Under the pieces are notes generated by a model. That model was not told the DNA's origin and searched no databases. It saw only the letters and a list, made by a program, of their open reading frames with translations. Below are positions 52,301 to 63,590 of a stretch of DNA of 64,000 nucleotides, one piece after another; the first letter of the stretch is position 1; each line of letters begins with the position of its first letter. The position numbers and the translations under genes were made by a program. The DNA lies in the NCBI RefSeq assembly GCF_041146395.1, contig NC_090986.1, positions 43,932,001 through 43,996,000 of the forward strand. Reading direction: 5' to 3'. Source of the stretch: Eulemur rufifrons. Taxonomy: Eukaryota > Chordata > Mammalia > Primates > Lemuridae.

Positions 52301-53211
52301 GAGACAAATATACAAACTATATCAAAAACAAAACAAACAAATAAAAACCTATTTGCAATCAGAAAAGGAAGAACAAATATGAACTGTTGGCCAGTGTACC
52401 TAATATCAGGTTAGAGAACACAACTGAGTTAAATATTACTAATAGCTTACTAGGCTACTGACTTGGTTTCAAATGATTCTTTTGAAGTGGGGAGTTTTGT
52501 AGTGAAAAAAGGGAATACTTAAGATAGATTGTTTGCAAAGTATCTAAGAATCTTCTAGACAGCATTAAAAACAGATCTCAAGGCGTTTGCCTTTCAGATG
52601 TGTAGGAAAACCATACTTCCTCCGGGTACCAATTATATGGATGTGTGAATTTGCTATTGGAACTATGAATAATAGCATTTATGAGGGAAACGAAGTTGAT
52701 AAACACCATGCAACCGAGACAAAAAGTCTCTAGTTTACAGTCCGAACTTAGAACAGTTGAACTCAGAGAGACTGAGAACTCTTATATTGTTCAGACAAAC
52801 TAGAGCGGACTAGGGTAGGATGGTTGACCCGGAACAATGTGATCAAAACACAGGCAAATGAGTTAAGGGGAGTTAATTAAGAAGTAAATGAGAAAAGGGG
52901 ATTCATATTGACATTTCCAAATGCCTCCTAGAAATCCAGTAGAATTTTCTCGTCTTATCTCCCTCGGCTGCCTCTCATGTTCTGTTGCTCCAGCCAAATG
53001 GGACACTCTTGTAGCTTCATTACTGATGTGAAGTTTGAAAAATTTTTGACCCCCTTTTCTATTAAATTTACCTCCACATCAGGGTTTTAATAGCCTTAGG
53101 AACTTGGAGTAAACTAGAAAGCCATTGTAGTTTCAAGTCTTTGTCATTTATCTGTATGATAATTTGTCTTTGTTTGCTAACTCTTCCTCTTGAATTTCAA
53201 GAATTAGTTAC
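52301..53211. other. Unassigned sequence
   Basis: No recognised repeat. If the acidic frame at 53212-53639 comes from a processed transcript, part of this stretch could be its 3' UTR, but I see no poly(A) remnant. Confidence 0.4.
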
Positions 53212-53639
53212 TTATTCATTATTACCATTGACATTTCCTGTGCTTTCATTTGTTTCTCTACCACTGACTGTTTCCTCAATTTCATTATTATCAAACAGCC
53301 CTTCTGTGATAGACTGCTGTTCCCCATCTTCATATTGATTAATTTCATTTTCACATGCATCATTCTGATTTCCAACATCTTCAGAACAGTCTTCAGAAGA
53401 TGAGTCATTTGCAAAGACAGATTTTCATTAGTGGAGTCATCCTCGGAGTCAGAATGTGATGGTCTGTTCGCAGGAATATTGTTTGCTCCTCTGTGTCTTT
53501 CATTATCTCTTGGAAGGGATGTGCCTGATGTACTTGCTTGGTCATTATCCAAGTAATTAAAATCAAATGTACTTATTTTGTAGATTAAACAAGAACATTC
53601 TTTATTATGATTGTTTGCAATTGAAGCTTCGGGGACACT
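53212..53639 (-). pseudogene. Acidic C-terminal reading frame with one frameshift, unrecognised
   Basis: On the minus strand a frame is open from 53639, reads SVPEASIANNHNKECSC, then DNDQASTSGTSLPRDNERHR and SHSDSEDDSTNEN. At 53421-53428 (an A-run on the minus strand) the frame shifts. In the next frame it goes on without a stop as SVFANDSSSEDCSEDVGNQ to NESTGNVNGNNE and ends at TAA (53212-53214). Both halves are rich in D, E, N and S, so they look like one protein tail of about 140 residues broken by loss of one A. I do not recognise the parent. It could be a processed pseudogene, a terminal exon with a sequencing error, or chance; the shared composition across the shift argues against chance. 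Confidence 0.45.
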
Positions 53640-53857
53640 TTAGGCTAGATATTATATTAATATTATTTTCCATTTAAATTAAAACATTTAATCAGAAATT
53701 CTGAAAAGCAAGATATGTAAGCTAATGCCTCATATGCTAAAATCATGAAGATGCAGTTCCACTGTAATATTCTTTCGTGAAGTTAATGTGTGACAAATAA
53801 AAAGTTTACAAGATGATCAGCGTTGATTATAGATTTTAGGCACTAGCATTGTTACTG

Positions 53858-53896
<39 letters not shown>

Positions 53897-54040
53897 TCCA
53901 AAGAGGTTATAAACTGTTCAGCACTGGGATCCTTTAAAATTTTTTAATGAATTTTTCCCTACAATAAGGACATTTTTTGTAAGCAAGGACATTTTGGATG
54001 ATTAATTGATGGAAGTTCCTATTTAAAAACATGCAATTTG
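53640..54040. other. Unassigned sequence with a TG tract
   Basis: (TG)n at 53861-53891. Otherwise nothing recognised. Confidence 0.45.
53861..53891. repeat. (TG)n microsatellite
   Basis: Fifteen uninterrupted TG units. Confidence 0.97.
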
Positions 54041-54823
54041 ATAAGTAAGTGATTATTGGAAAGAAACAAAAAGAAAACCTCAGAGCTATGAAGCCTACAG
54101 TGAATGCCTGCCTTTTTGGATTAGATGATCAGGGAAGCTGGTGACAGGGTACTCTGGGGATCATATGAAAATATATTTCAGGAGCAAGGAAAGTTTAGGG
54201 GCCTATAGGAGAAAGCCTAAGGGATCTGCACGCCACAGGTAGCATGAGGAAGGGCTTGCCCTTATTTAAAGTAATTTGGTAGTTAACGGATCTGAAGAAT
54301 TTAAGAGCCAGAAGAAATAAGATGGTGGATTTTGCCCATGCAATTCTCGCTGAGCTATTTTTCCTGCTACTGCCTCCGAGGCAGCAAAAATTTTGGCTTT
54401 ATGAAGTGGATGAGGATAAGATGGGACAAAGAGGTAGCAGAGAAAGTGTGAGATTTGACTGAGATCAGCACAAAAAAGCAAACTCTACAGAGCTGTCCCC
54501 ACCCCTCTTCCATGGCAAGGAAGGAACCCTTCAGTTATGCTAGCCACACACATCAGGAAGGCACGGGTGTGTCAGAGGAATAGCTGCCAGGTACCACCTT
54601 ATGGAGTTGCAGCTGTGGGACAGCTTGGGGGCAAGTTCAGCCTTGAGGCTGGTGAGCGGAAAGGGAAACCATGATTCTCAGCCTTCAGCCCTGCACATGC
54701 CAGAAGCTCCACAGGTCTGGGAGCTGTGAGGAGGGAGGTTTCAGCTAGAGTTTGAAGAAGTGTTGGTAGAGGGGGATACTGCAGAGAAAGGAAAAACGAG
54801 CTGATCACTGGTGTGTCAGGCCA
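54041..54823. other. Unassigned, moderately GC-richer block beside an MLT1 LTR
   Basis: Composition differs from the AT-rich flanks. Because the adjoining MLT1 is on the minus strand, MaLR internal sequence would lie on this side, but I cannot confirm it. The minus-strand frames 54266-54481 and 54599-54808 show no domain. Confidence 0.35.
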
Positions 54824-55264
54824 GGTCTTAGTCTGGGCTGCTGTAACAAGAATACTATCAACCGAGTGCCTTAAGCAACTAACATTTATTTCTCACAGTT
54901 CTGGAGTCTGGAATCGAGGTCAGAGTGCTAGCATGGTTGGGTTCTGGTGAGGGCTCTCCACCTGGCTTCTGGACCGCTGCCTTCTTGCTGTGTTCTTACA
55001 TGGCAGAGAGAAAGCATAAAAGAAAGAGAGAGAGAGAGAGAGAAGCAAGAGCGAGGGGCGGGGAGAGAGAAAGAGAGAGAGAGCGCGCGCGCGCGAGCGT
55101 GTGCACGTACAAGTTTTCTCCTTTCTCTCCTCATAAGGGCACTAATCATGAGGGTTCTACCCTTATTACCTAATTACCTTCCAAAGACCCTGCCTTGCAA
55201 ATACCATCACGTTGGAAATTAGGGTTTCAACATATGAATTTTGGGGTTACACCTTCATGCCACA
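54824..55264 (-). mobile_element. MLT1 LTR (MaLR)
   Basis: Begins 'gtcttagtctgggctgctgt', has 'tttatttctcacagttctgg', 'tgctgtgttcttacatggca', 'tcataagggcactaatcatg', 'aataccatcacgttggaaat' and ends 'catatgaattttggggttac ... gccaca'. This is the full order of an MLT1A/B LTR on the minus strand. A microsatellite has expanded in the middle (55021-55105). Confidence 0.88.
55021..55105. repeat. (GA)n/(GC)n compound microsatellite
   Basis: (AG)n with interruptions, then gcgcgcgcgcgcgag and gtgtgcacg. The GC/GT part (55083-55107) alternates purine and pyrimidine. It is inside the MLT1 LTR. Overlapping open frames on both strands here are artefacts of the repeat. Confidence 0.95.
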
Positions 55265-58235
55265 GGACAAGGTAATGTTGTCCTTTGGTGGTTTTGAAAG
55301 GAGTTGTTTAATGGAGAAGAGTTTCTGTAGCCAAAGGGGAAACTTAGGCACTCTCTGTTCTATCTTGGGGCAGATAGACACTCAGTGGACTGTGTCTTTA
55401 GAGCGTGACTTGGCTATACAGTCTCTACAGGGGTGGGCCTGGCCCTCATGCCACTGGGGGGTTCCTGACACTGCCCAGGTCTCCTGGTAACTCAAGTTAG
55501 CAGGGAACCTATGGCCACTTGAGACTAGTGGGATTTGCGGGGAGCTGCTTGATATTTATGCCTCATTTTTCATTTATCTTTTGGATTTGTGTCTATTCAG
55601 TAGAACATTTTGGATTTGTTTTGACTAATCGATTTTTCAGTTAATTTCCTTTTGTGCTATTTACTACATTTATCCTCTCAGCCCTCCTGTGTGAGTATGT
55701 ATGGATGTGTGCGTGTATGGATGTGTGCGTGTGTGTCTGTGTCTTTGTGAGCAGCATAATGTATGTTTTAAAATAAATTCTCAGTTGAAAAAAGTAAAAA
55801 CTTTTTTGGGAGAACAAATGACAAGTTCTTGGGTTTTGTGTTTTAAGGGGACCTCTTTAAACTACAATTCTACTGGGCATAGTCATTTCATGCGTACCAC
55901 ATAGAGCAGCCCGTTTATGAGTTTACTCAGAGTTATTTACTTTAATAAAAGACAAAAACAAATATTTTCAGCTGTTACTTATATCGAGTATGATATGCTT
56001 TCTCTTCTCTAAATAGGTTAATCTTATTAAAAAATAATTTATGAGGAACTGTTGTAGGGAAATGGATTGCCTTAGTGTGATTCCATTGTTAATTAATGAA
56101 GAAAATGAAGATGATAAAACAAAAGATGGTATCTGAGAGAGACTATTAAAACAAGAGGAGAAAGTATAGAAATTTCCCAAAGAATATCCCCTACATAGCC
56201 CAGACAGCCACTTAAAAAAAGAGGAATAAGCTGATTTGCTTCAAGTTATACTAATTTGGGGACATAGAAAAGAAAATACAGAAAACATGGTAAACATGAA
56301 AATCAGTCACTGCTATAAATGTTATTTCTTTACCTCGTTCTCAGTTGTTTTACTTTGATGATAAAATTCAGAAGCTTATTTTGATAAAATACTGCCTATT
56401 TTTAAAAATTACACAGAACTCACGGTAAAGCACTAGTTTAATAACCCATCTCTCCTCACCGTCTATTTAAGGCTGTGTGTTCTTTGTTTCAAGGTCCCAT
56501 TGAAATAAAACAGAATGAAATTAGTGACCTTCATACCCACTTCCTAACCAGCTTCTGGCAACCGACCCAGCCATCAGTCTGTCAATATCTTGTGCAGTTT
56601 CATATTTCATTTGGAAAAAAAAAAAAATCCAATTCCTTTCCATAAACATATTTCAATTGTTTCTTTTAAAAAAGCTAATTACATTTACACATGTTCCATA
56701 CAAATAAAGATGTATTTTGTTGGTAAGCTTTCTGTAGAAGTGGAGCTTGATTGGAAATGTTTTATTTGAGGCATATGGAGAAAGCTGCAATAGTGAAACA
56801 AAATATTTATAATTCTTCCCTGTTTGGTTTAGATTTGTCAATCTTTTCCCTTCTTTACATAAAACAACATCTTGCATACAAACTGTTTAAAAGTTGAAAT
56901 AGTAGCATTCCAAATATAGTCAGAGGAAGAAAATGTAGTCAAATCTAGAAAGAAGAATGTGAGGAAAGGAGAAAAAATGTTCAGATAAGGTTTGTCAGTA
57001 GGAGAAAGGCTTTTAAAGGGTGAGGAATTGCTAGTTTTTCCAGTGAGAACATAGAAAAGACACATGCAGAGCTCAAACTTTACATTTTAATATTTAAACC
57101 AGTTTGTTTCGTATTTTATTTAGTTTGCTTTTTCATTCTCAGTGTTCCCATCTTTTCGTGACATCCCTTTAAACAAATCCCCATCCTCATTTCTCTTTCC
57201 TTGTTTCAGATATTTATTTTGTTCTTTTTAAAGATATCCTCGGTTGTTTAAAAATGTCAGCAGTCCTTGCGATCCTGTCCCCTGTAAGTCTTCCTCAGAA
57301 TCGGAAGCTGTTTGGTTTCAGCTGTGCCAACAAAGAATGCCTACTTTTAAGTAGTGGATTTTCTATTAGTGAATTCCTCAGGGTGTGGCCCATTTCCTCC
57401 AAGTAAAGATTTCCTGAAATCACAACCATTTTATTATTTCCTTTAATCTTTCATGACTTTGCATTTCAACTCTGGTGCTATTTATTATCCCTGGATCTTA
57501 GATGTTTCCTTACCATGACCTTAACATTGCTTATCTTCCAGGCTAATTTCTTTGTGTTTGGTCCAGAATAGCCTCATCTTGCTATGATGCTGTGTCCTTT
57601 GAAGATCTGTCACATCAAGGATTAGAGTTTCAGTCTTAAGGGAAAATTTATCTCCAGGATGATTTATAATATTTCATATAAATTTTTATGCAGTACTTGG
57701 AGAGGGATTCTTGAGTCTTAATATGTTTCACATAAAGGAAATGCGGAGTCTGAGCCTGTTCCACGTGGTGCAAGGGACAGCTCAACATGTGGTTTTCAAA
57801 AGCCAATGACTTTGAGGGAATTTCTTCTGAATTGCAGACAAGCTGATACAGTTGCTGTCTTAAGAAGCAGGGTGAGGATAGAGAGGGATTGCTTTTATTT
57901 ATTTATTTTTCTAGACTTCCACAGTCTGTTTACTGTGTACACTGGTGTTATTTTTTTTTTCCAATTTTTTCTCAAAGTTTGGACATGTCTTTGTCATTTA
58001 AAATAAGCTGCCAAGATAAAGAATCATCATAGGATATTTTTTATATTTTCTCCTGAGGTTGATACTTTCGAAAAAATATTTTTCCATATACTCTTCTACC
58101 TGTTATTCTCTTGAGCCCAAGACAGATTCCTTAATATATTTAGAAATTCCCTCCTGAGACTCTCCCCCCACCATCTAACCTCTCCAGGCAAATAACACAG
58201 AAAGCCATGTGAACAAAAGTCTTGCTGAGAAGCAG
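55265..58235. other. Mostly unassigned sequence
   Basis: A TG-rich tract with two copies of atggatgtgtgcgtgt at 55688-55750, and an A12 run near 56614. The rest has no recognised repeat. None of the short frames (55701-55904, 55968-56180, 56653-57065, 57806-58006) shows family features. Confidence 0.4.
55688..55750. repeat. TG-rich tandem repeat
   Basis: Two 16-bp units atggatgtgtgcgtgt followed by interrupted TG. Confidence 0.88.
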
Positions 58236-58430
58236 TACAGTGAAAAAGAGCTTCAAGTTTGGAGTTTGAGAGTTCTGGGTCCAGATCCCAGCTTGAGCTT
58301 GGTACATTTGGGCAACTTGCTGAACTTAGTTGAGCTTCAGTTTATTAATCTATTAAATAGAATAATAATATATATCGTGAGCATTAATAGTATATAAAGT
58401 ATGTAAAGCTCTCAGTAGGCTTCAGTGGAT
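58236..58430 (+). mobile_element. MIR SINE
   Basis: 'gcagtacagtgaaaaagagc', 'gtccagatcccagcttgagc', 'ttgggcaacttgctgaactt', 'taaagctctcagtaggcttc' in MIR order. Confidence 0.82.
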
Positions 58431-58754
58431 GGTCACTAGTAATAGGAATAATATCATTGGTTTTATTTAAAGTCTTATTAGATGGTACCCTTTGGGATTT
58501 ATGTTCTTGGTGTTAAAAATACTGCATTTCTCACCTCTCCATCTCCTTCCCTTGTGGCGTCAGCATCACTGAGAAGACATGGAAACCAGAATGTTTTCTT
58601 GTACCTTTATTTAGTGTTGGATATTGCCTGCCCTGGTTTACTGTCTGGTAAGTTGGAGTGACCAGACATCTCAAAGATTCAGAGACCACCTGAATTGGCC
58701 TATGGAACCTTGGGCTGTTACTCAAATAAATCTCCATAGGACTGAAAGTCATGT
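58431..58754. other. Unassigned sequence
   Basis: No gene or repeat recognised. Confidence 0.4.
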
Positions 58755-58910
58755 GAGATATTGAATAATCATGTTCTTTGGAGGCAGCCATAGCTGGGTT
58801 CCAATCCTCGTTGTGCCAGTTATACACTGTGCCATCTTGGGTAACTTCCTTCCCTCTCCCTTCCCCAAGATTCCCTTTTCTTATCTGCAGAATGGTGCCA
58901 ATCCTATGTC
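58755..58910 (+). mobile_element. MIR SINE, 5' half
   Basis: 'gctgggttccaatcctcgtt', 'tgtgccatcttgggtaactt', 'tatctgcagaatggtgccaa'. Confidence 0.75.
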
Positions 58911-59009
58911 CTTTTTAGGCTGCTCATTGCATGGAATTGTGTATGTGTAGCAACCAAGAGGAAGTTGCTGGGGTTGCATGCATCAATGGCCTCAAAAAAG
59001 AGTGAAAAA

Positions 59010-59110
59010 AAAACCTCTTGGGTTTGAATTTTAACCTTAATTTTGCCACCACCTCACTAGGTGAACAGGGCAGATTACTTAACCTTTATCTCCAAAGGGA
59101 TGTGTTGGAA
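59010..59110 (+). mobile_element. MIR fragment
   Basis: 'cttgggtttgaattttaacc', 'ttttgccaccacctcactag', 'gcagattacttaacctttat'. Confidence 0.6.
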
Positions 59111-59910
59111 TTAAATATTTTAAAAGGAATTATCATTCTTTTTGGAACACATGAGGGATGTAGAGGTGTTAAATCAAATTCCAGAATATTTTGCCCAAAA
59201 TTGTCTTTTGGTGCCATTTTCAGAGAAAGAGTAAGGAAGGAGCTGGAAACATGGCATATTCTAGCATTTGGTTACTTCTTTTGTTCTTTTGACATGTGAG
59301 GTATGTGGAGGCAATTGCTGGGTCTTTATTCTGTCTCCTTGAAAGGCAGAGTGAGGGGCCTAGTAACAATTTCTTTCTCCTAAAGTTTTTTTCCAACATC
59401 TAGGGACAATACAAACTTGAGATAGATAGCCCTGACTGCGGCAGGCCGCGGGCTCCAGGCTGCAGTGCATTTGGAGAGTTCAGTGAGGGCAATCTCAGGG
59501 TCTCTGAAAACATGGTAACTCCCCAGACAGCAGGCAGCAACTGATCATTTAGGGGTTTGCACCCTACAGTGGATTATAATGATACTCAGGAAGAAAAGGG
59601 TAAAGTACGTGTCTTAAGAAAAGAATTTGACGCTTTTCTATCACTTAGAATGTTTGTTGTGTTTAACTTGCTTTTCCTATTTCAAAGGGAAAGGTGCACA
59701 ACCAGATTAATTTGCAGCATATTTAATTGTATGGGGAGTTTCTGTCTCATAAGGCTGTGCAAAATAATGAGCAGATAAGAAAGGCCTAATGGCAGCATCT
59801 GCATAAAAGTCCATGACACATTTATCTGCATAAAAATGCTCTTTGTATTTCTAAGGAGTAGTAAAGACAAATAAAAAAATGCACTTGATTAAATGACAAA
59901 GGAAATAGTA

Positions 59911-59924
59911 GTGCCCCCTGAAGG
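59911..59924 (-). promoter_or_regulatory. CTCF-like motif
   Basis: Minus strand reads ccttcagggggcac, matching 12 of 14 positions of the CTCF core CCASYAGRKGGCRS, including the full AGGGGGCAC part. Occupancy cannot be judged. Confidence 0.5.
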
Positions 59925-61610
59925 TGTGAGCTGGACCTGGCTGGCCTGAAGGCTGTGACAGGGATTGCTAAATGGCAGACAGTAGCTGCACTTCTGCTGT
60001 CACAGTTTCAGCAATTGTCACTGTCAAAATGTAGCACATTCATTATTCAGGTACAAAACTATAATTAAGAACATTGGCCAAGAAAGGGGGAGGGGAATTG
60101 GACGGTTCAGGGAGTCAGAAGTAGGATAAAGAGCAGTTCTCCTCTAGGTCACTAGTTCAAACTTCGCCCATATTGGTAATGACTGACAGTCATTAATATA
60201 TGATGGCTGTTTGATGGCCTATATGAGTAGGTGCCCATATCAGAAAAGTCACCATTGTAATTGGCATTAATTGGCACTTCTGTTGGCAGCGTCAGCCGAG
60301 AGGCTGAAGATTGAATGGGCTATAGCGAGTGAATTATCCTCTCATCCTGGGAAGTGGGCCTCCCAGGGCAGAGATGAAGCACGGTGGCAGTGCATTGTGG
60401 GAAGGCGGCTGCTGTCCCAGCTCCCCAAGCTCTGCAAACAGAGGACATCAGTTTGTAGTGCTCTCTGTTTGGCACCTTGCTTGATGAGCCCTGAATCTAC
60501 TTAAAATCCAGCCTCACCAAAATGAACAATGGGCCCGCGAAAAGCAAAAGGGCCCAAGTGTGAAATAATGAGGGGTACCTGCAGGGCATCATCCTCCCCT
60601 GGTTTGCTTCCTGCTACACCACGCTTGGTCAGAGAGCTGAGCAGCTTCCTATGTGATCTGCAGCAATGATTGATTTTTAGCTTAGGTTAAAAAAAAAAAA
60701 AAATCCCACACAACAACAACAAAACAACCATACTTTTTCGGAGATGAAGAAGCGAAGGGCTCTCTTAACGGCCTGCAGTAAAACACTGTTGTACATGCCA
60801 CCATGTTGACTTTTTATAGTTGAAAATTAAAGGTCCACTGTAATCATTTTTTGCTCTCCATTGATTTAAAGACCCAGCTGAATAATAATTTAGACTCAAC
60901 TTTTCATCTCGGCGTAGATTCATGATTTGTAAGCTGTTTCTGGCAACTATCTCTGTAATACCAACGAAATTTCTTTTTATTCATCTCACTTTTTGGCTCA
61001 ATTCCCTCATAATTAGCTTTTAGGTCAAAGGAACAAGTATTTAAGACTAAATTTCTGTGGATATCAACTCCTAAAGGACATTTCTCCAGCAGTAGTACTA
61101 GTCACCATCTCTTTAGCAATTCTCCATTTTTCTTATATTTATTGCTGGACTAAAGTATTTGGGCAATGTATTTTCTAAAAATTTATACCTCAGAAAGAAA
61201 GTTTATTTATTTGTATTTTAAATGGCTATTGTTTTCAGGTTTCAAAAAAGCAGATTGCTAGAAAGCACAGTTAATAAAAAGTAAAATAGAGATTGTTAAG
61301 AGAATGGTACAGATTGTAACAGTTTTGTTTAAATTCTCATTTATTTAAATTAGAAGAAAAGCTGTTCCTGGGGTTTAAATCATCTGCACAATCAGAACTT
61401 CCTTCCCCCTTAATCAGAAAAAGTCGTGTCTTGGAATATATTTTATTCAAATAAATTTTATACGATTTATTTTTGGATGTGGTTTGCACTTATAAATTAA
61501 ATCACACATTTCATTTCTTGGATTTTTTTTTTTCCTTTCTTTAAATTTTCTTCTTCGAAATCTAGTAATTTTCTGGGTTTTTAACATTGTAAAATGAATG
61601 TGGAAGTTTT

Positions 61611-61624
61611 ACTATAGGTGGCGC
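61611..61624 (+). promoter_or_regulatory. CTCF-like motif
   Basis: Plus strand reads actataggtggcgc: the TAGGTGGCGC core is perfect, with mismatches only in the first four positions (11 of 14). It points away from the motif at 59911. Confidence 0.45.
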
Positions 61625-63288
61625 TCTTGCATACATCTTGCTTTTAGGAATGTCCCTCTATATAGAATGAGTTTGGCAGGCAAGTTTAATGGAAGCTGCT
61701 TAATAGTATACATTATATATCATAAATTCTACTTAATGATTCTGCTCAGATAAAGAGCCATGAGCCCATTCCTCAATGATTGATATGCTTGTTTCATCCA
61801 AATTACCACCATTTGGTATATTATGACTTTTATTAGCAATCCAAGAATTTTAACAAGTAGATCATGGCTCACCCACATTAAAGTGTGAGAGAAATTTGGA
61901 TCTTTCTCTTTTCTCCCCAACTGCAGAGATGGCACCATTTATGTTTCCCATTATAAAAATAAAAATTTCAAGATATGATTAAAGGAAGGTGGACACTGTA
62001 CTACTAAAAAAGCAATTCGATCTCTTGCAAGAAAGATGATAAATACAGAATCTCACACTGACCCCAAAGTTAGGGGATGCTTACAATCCAAATGTTGCTC
62101 AACGATTTGACAAAATTCAGCATATGGAGAAACATTATTTATTATATACATTATCATTTATTTTAGGTGAAAGGAAGACACCGTGGAAATTTTAATTTTA
62201 GGTAAAGAGATAAAGAGAGGTAAGAAGATGGGGCCTGCATGTGTTCTTGAGAGTGGTGACAAGTGGAAAATGAGAGAGGAGAGAAGATAACGGAGAGGGG
62301 AAAAAGGCTTTTACAGAAAGGAGCGAGTTGATTGGGCTTTCAGTAGGACTGCGGAGTCCTTCCTGCCTCCGGTGTTAAAGCTGTTCTCTGGAACTGCAGG
62401 AATGCCGGTGTTCTTCCCAGAGGGGCCCCTAATCAGGTTCACATCTAGTTTTCAGTGACGATATTTTGTTAATTGGTTAAATCTGTACTGTGGTTTAGCC
62501 ACACACAAATATTCCACTTACAAAGCATCTCAAAGAAGATGTTTAGGAAAACACATCATTCCAAAGATAGTAAATCTTTTCATACTATTTTGGAAAATTT
62601 GGGGATAAATTAATTCTTTCTGATTCCTACATATATCTCCTTAGTATATTCAGAATGTACAAAAACTTCTTTCTGTTTGACGTTTCGTACTCAGAGGGAG
62701 CTCCTTGACTTTTTTTTTCCTGAAGCCTTTACATAACAAGTTAAAAATAATCTTCCCTGATGATTTAGTGGCATGAACTGAGATTAGAACTTCAAAGACA
62801 GTTGCACATGAGATGTACTTATCATTCTTGTGGTCCCTTTAAATATTCTAAAATGTCATTTCCAAAATGTCATTGCCATCTACTTACTTCTTCTTGTTTT
62901 ATATTTGTTTGTATGGAATGAAAACTCTTCATTGGACCACTTTTAAGACCTTCACATTTCCACTTAAAATAACAATTTATATTTCCATGAAACCAGACTT
63001 TTTCTGTACAGAGGGGAAGGTCGCAGCTCACTGATCATAATCTCATAATCTTTTAAGAAACAAAATTAGCAGTTTGATCTTGAGCACAGGAGAAAATGCT
63101 CATTTAATAATCAATGAGATATTCTGAATTAGTTTTCTTTTTCAGATTGAATCTCTTCCCTCCTTCTCCACTTAGTTCATAAGAACAAACTGGGAATGAT
63201 ACGTAGGTTCCAAAAAAGTGTGCTATTTATTATCTACATGTTTCTCTCAATGTCAGTGTTTTAGCAATAATGCTGTTAGCTTTGGCAC

Positions 63289-63367
63289 TTTGGTAAAATG
63301 TTTTCTGATGAATAAACTTTCTCATGTTAGCTAGGAAAGTTTATTCATCAGAAAAACCTTTATCAAA
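63289..63367. repeat. 79-nt hairpin with perfect 21-bp stem
   Basis: ttttctgatgaataaacttt plus c (63301-63321) is exactly complementary to 63335-63355, with a 13-nt loop (tcatgttagctag). Outside it, a 3x3 internal loop (63298-63300 and 63356-63358) is followed by nine more pairs with one G-U (63289-63297 with 63359-63367). The size and shape are those of a microRNA precursor. The right flank passes into a MIR (from 63375), so the right arm could come from repeat sequence and the left arm from an inverted copy. Confidence 0.95.
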
Positions 63368-63374
63368 TATGTAC

Positions 63375-63590
63375 ATATCAGATACTATTTTAAGTGTTTC
63401 CCATTACATGAATTATTTTATTCCACCCCCTAAGCCCTAAGATGTGGGTGTCATTATCACTCTCATTTTACAGAAGAGAAAGCTGAGACATAGAGAACTT
63501 TAATTACCAAGCCAAGGTTCTATAATTAGGAGTAGCACTTCCAGGATTTACCTACCACACTTGACTCTGGAGTATACACACTCACCACAT
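63375..63590 (-). mobile_element. MIR SINE
   Basis: Minus-strand landmarks: 'actattttaagtgtttccca', 'ctcattttacagaagagaaa', 'gctgagacatagagaacttt', 'aagccaaggttctataatta'. Confidence 0.88.

Larger units (their letters stand above)
59120..63280. other. Repeat-poor block, candidate conserved non-coding/regulatory sequence
   Basis: Over about 4.1 kb I recognise no dispersed repeat, only an A15 run with CAA units (60689-60730). The density of MIR, L2, L1 and Alu elsewhere in the window makes this notable. The core (60260-61160) is less AT-rich in part and contains homeodomain- and Pbx-like words such as tgattgatttt (60668) and aataataattta (60879). Two CTCF-like motifs lie inside. No exon-like frame is convincing: 60271-60504 (77 aa) has no domain. 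Regulatory function is inferred only from repeat depletion and motifs. Confidence 0.4.

Noticed and set aside
54925..55222. Overlapping Arg/Glu-rich open frames on both strands
   Set aside because: They are translations of the GA/GC microsatellite within the MLT1 LTR.
60271..60504. 77-aa frame in the repeat-poor block considered as an exon
   Set aside because: No consensus splice sites were obvious at its edges, no domain, and its start is not in a good context.
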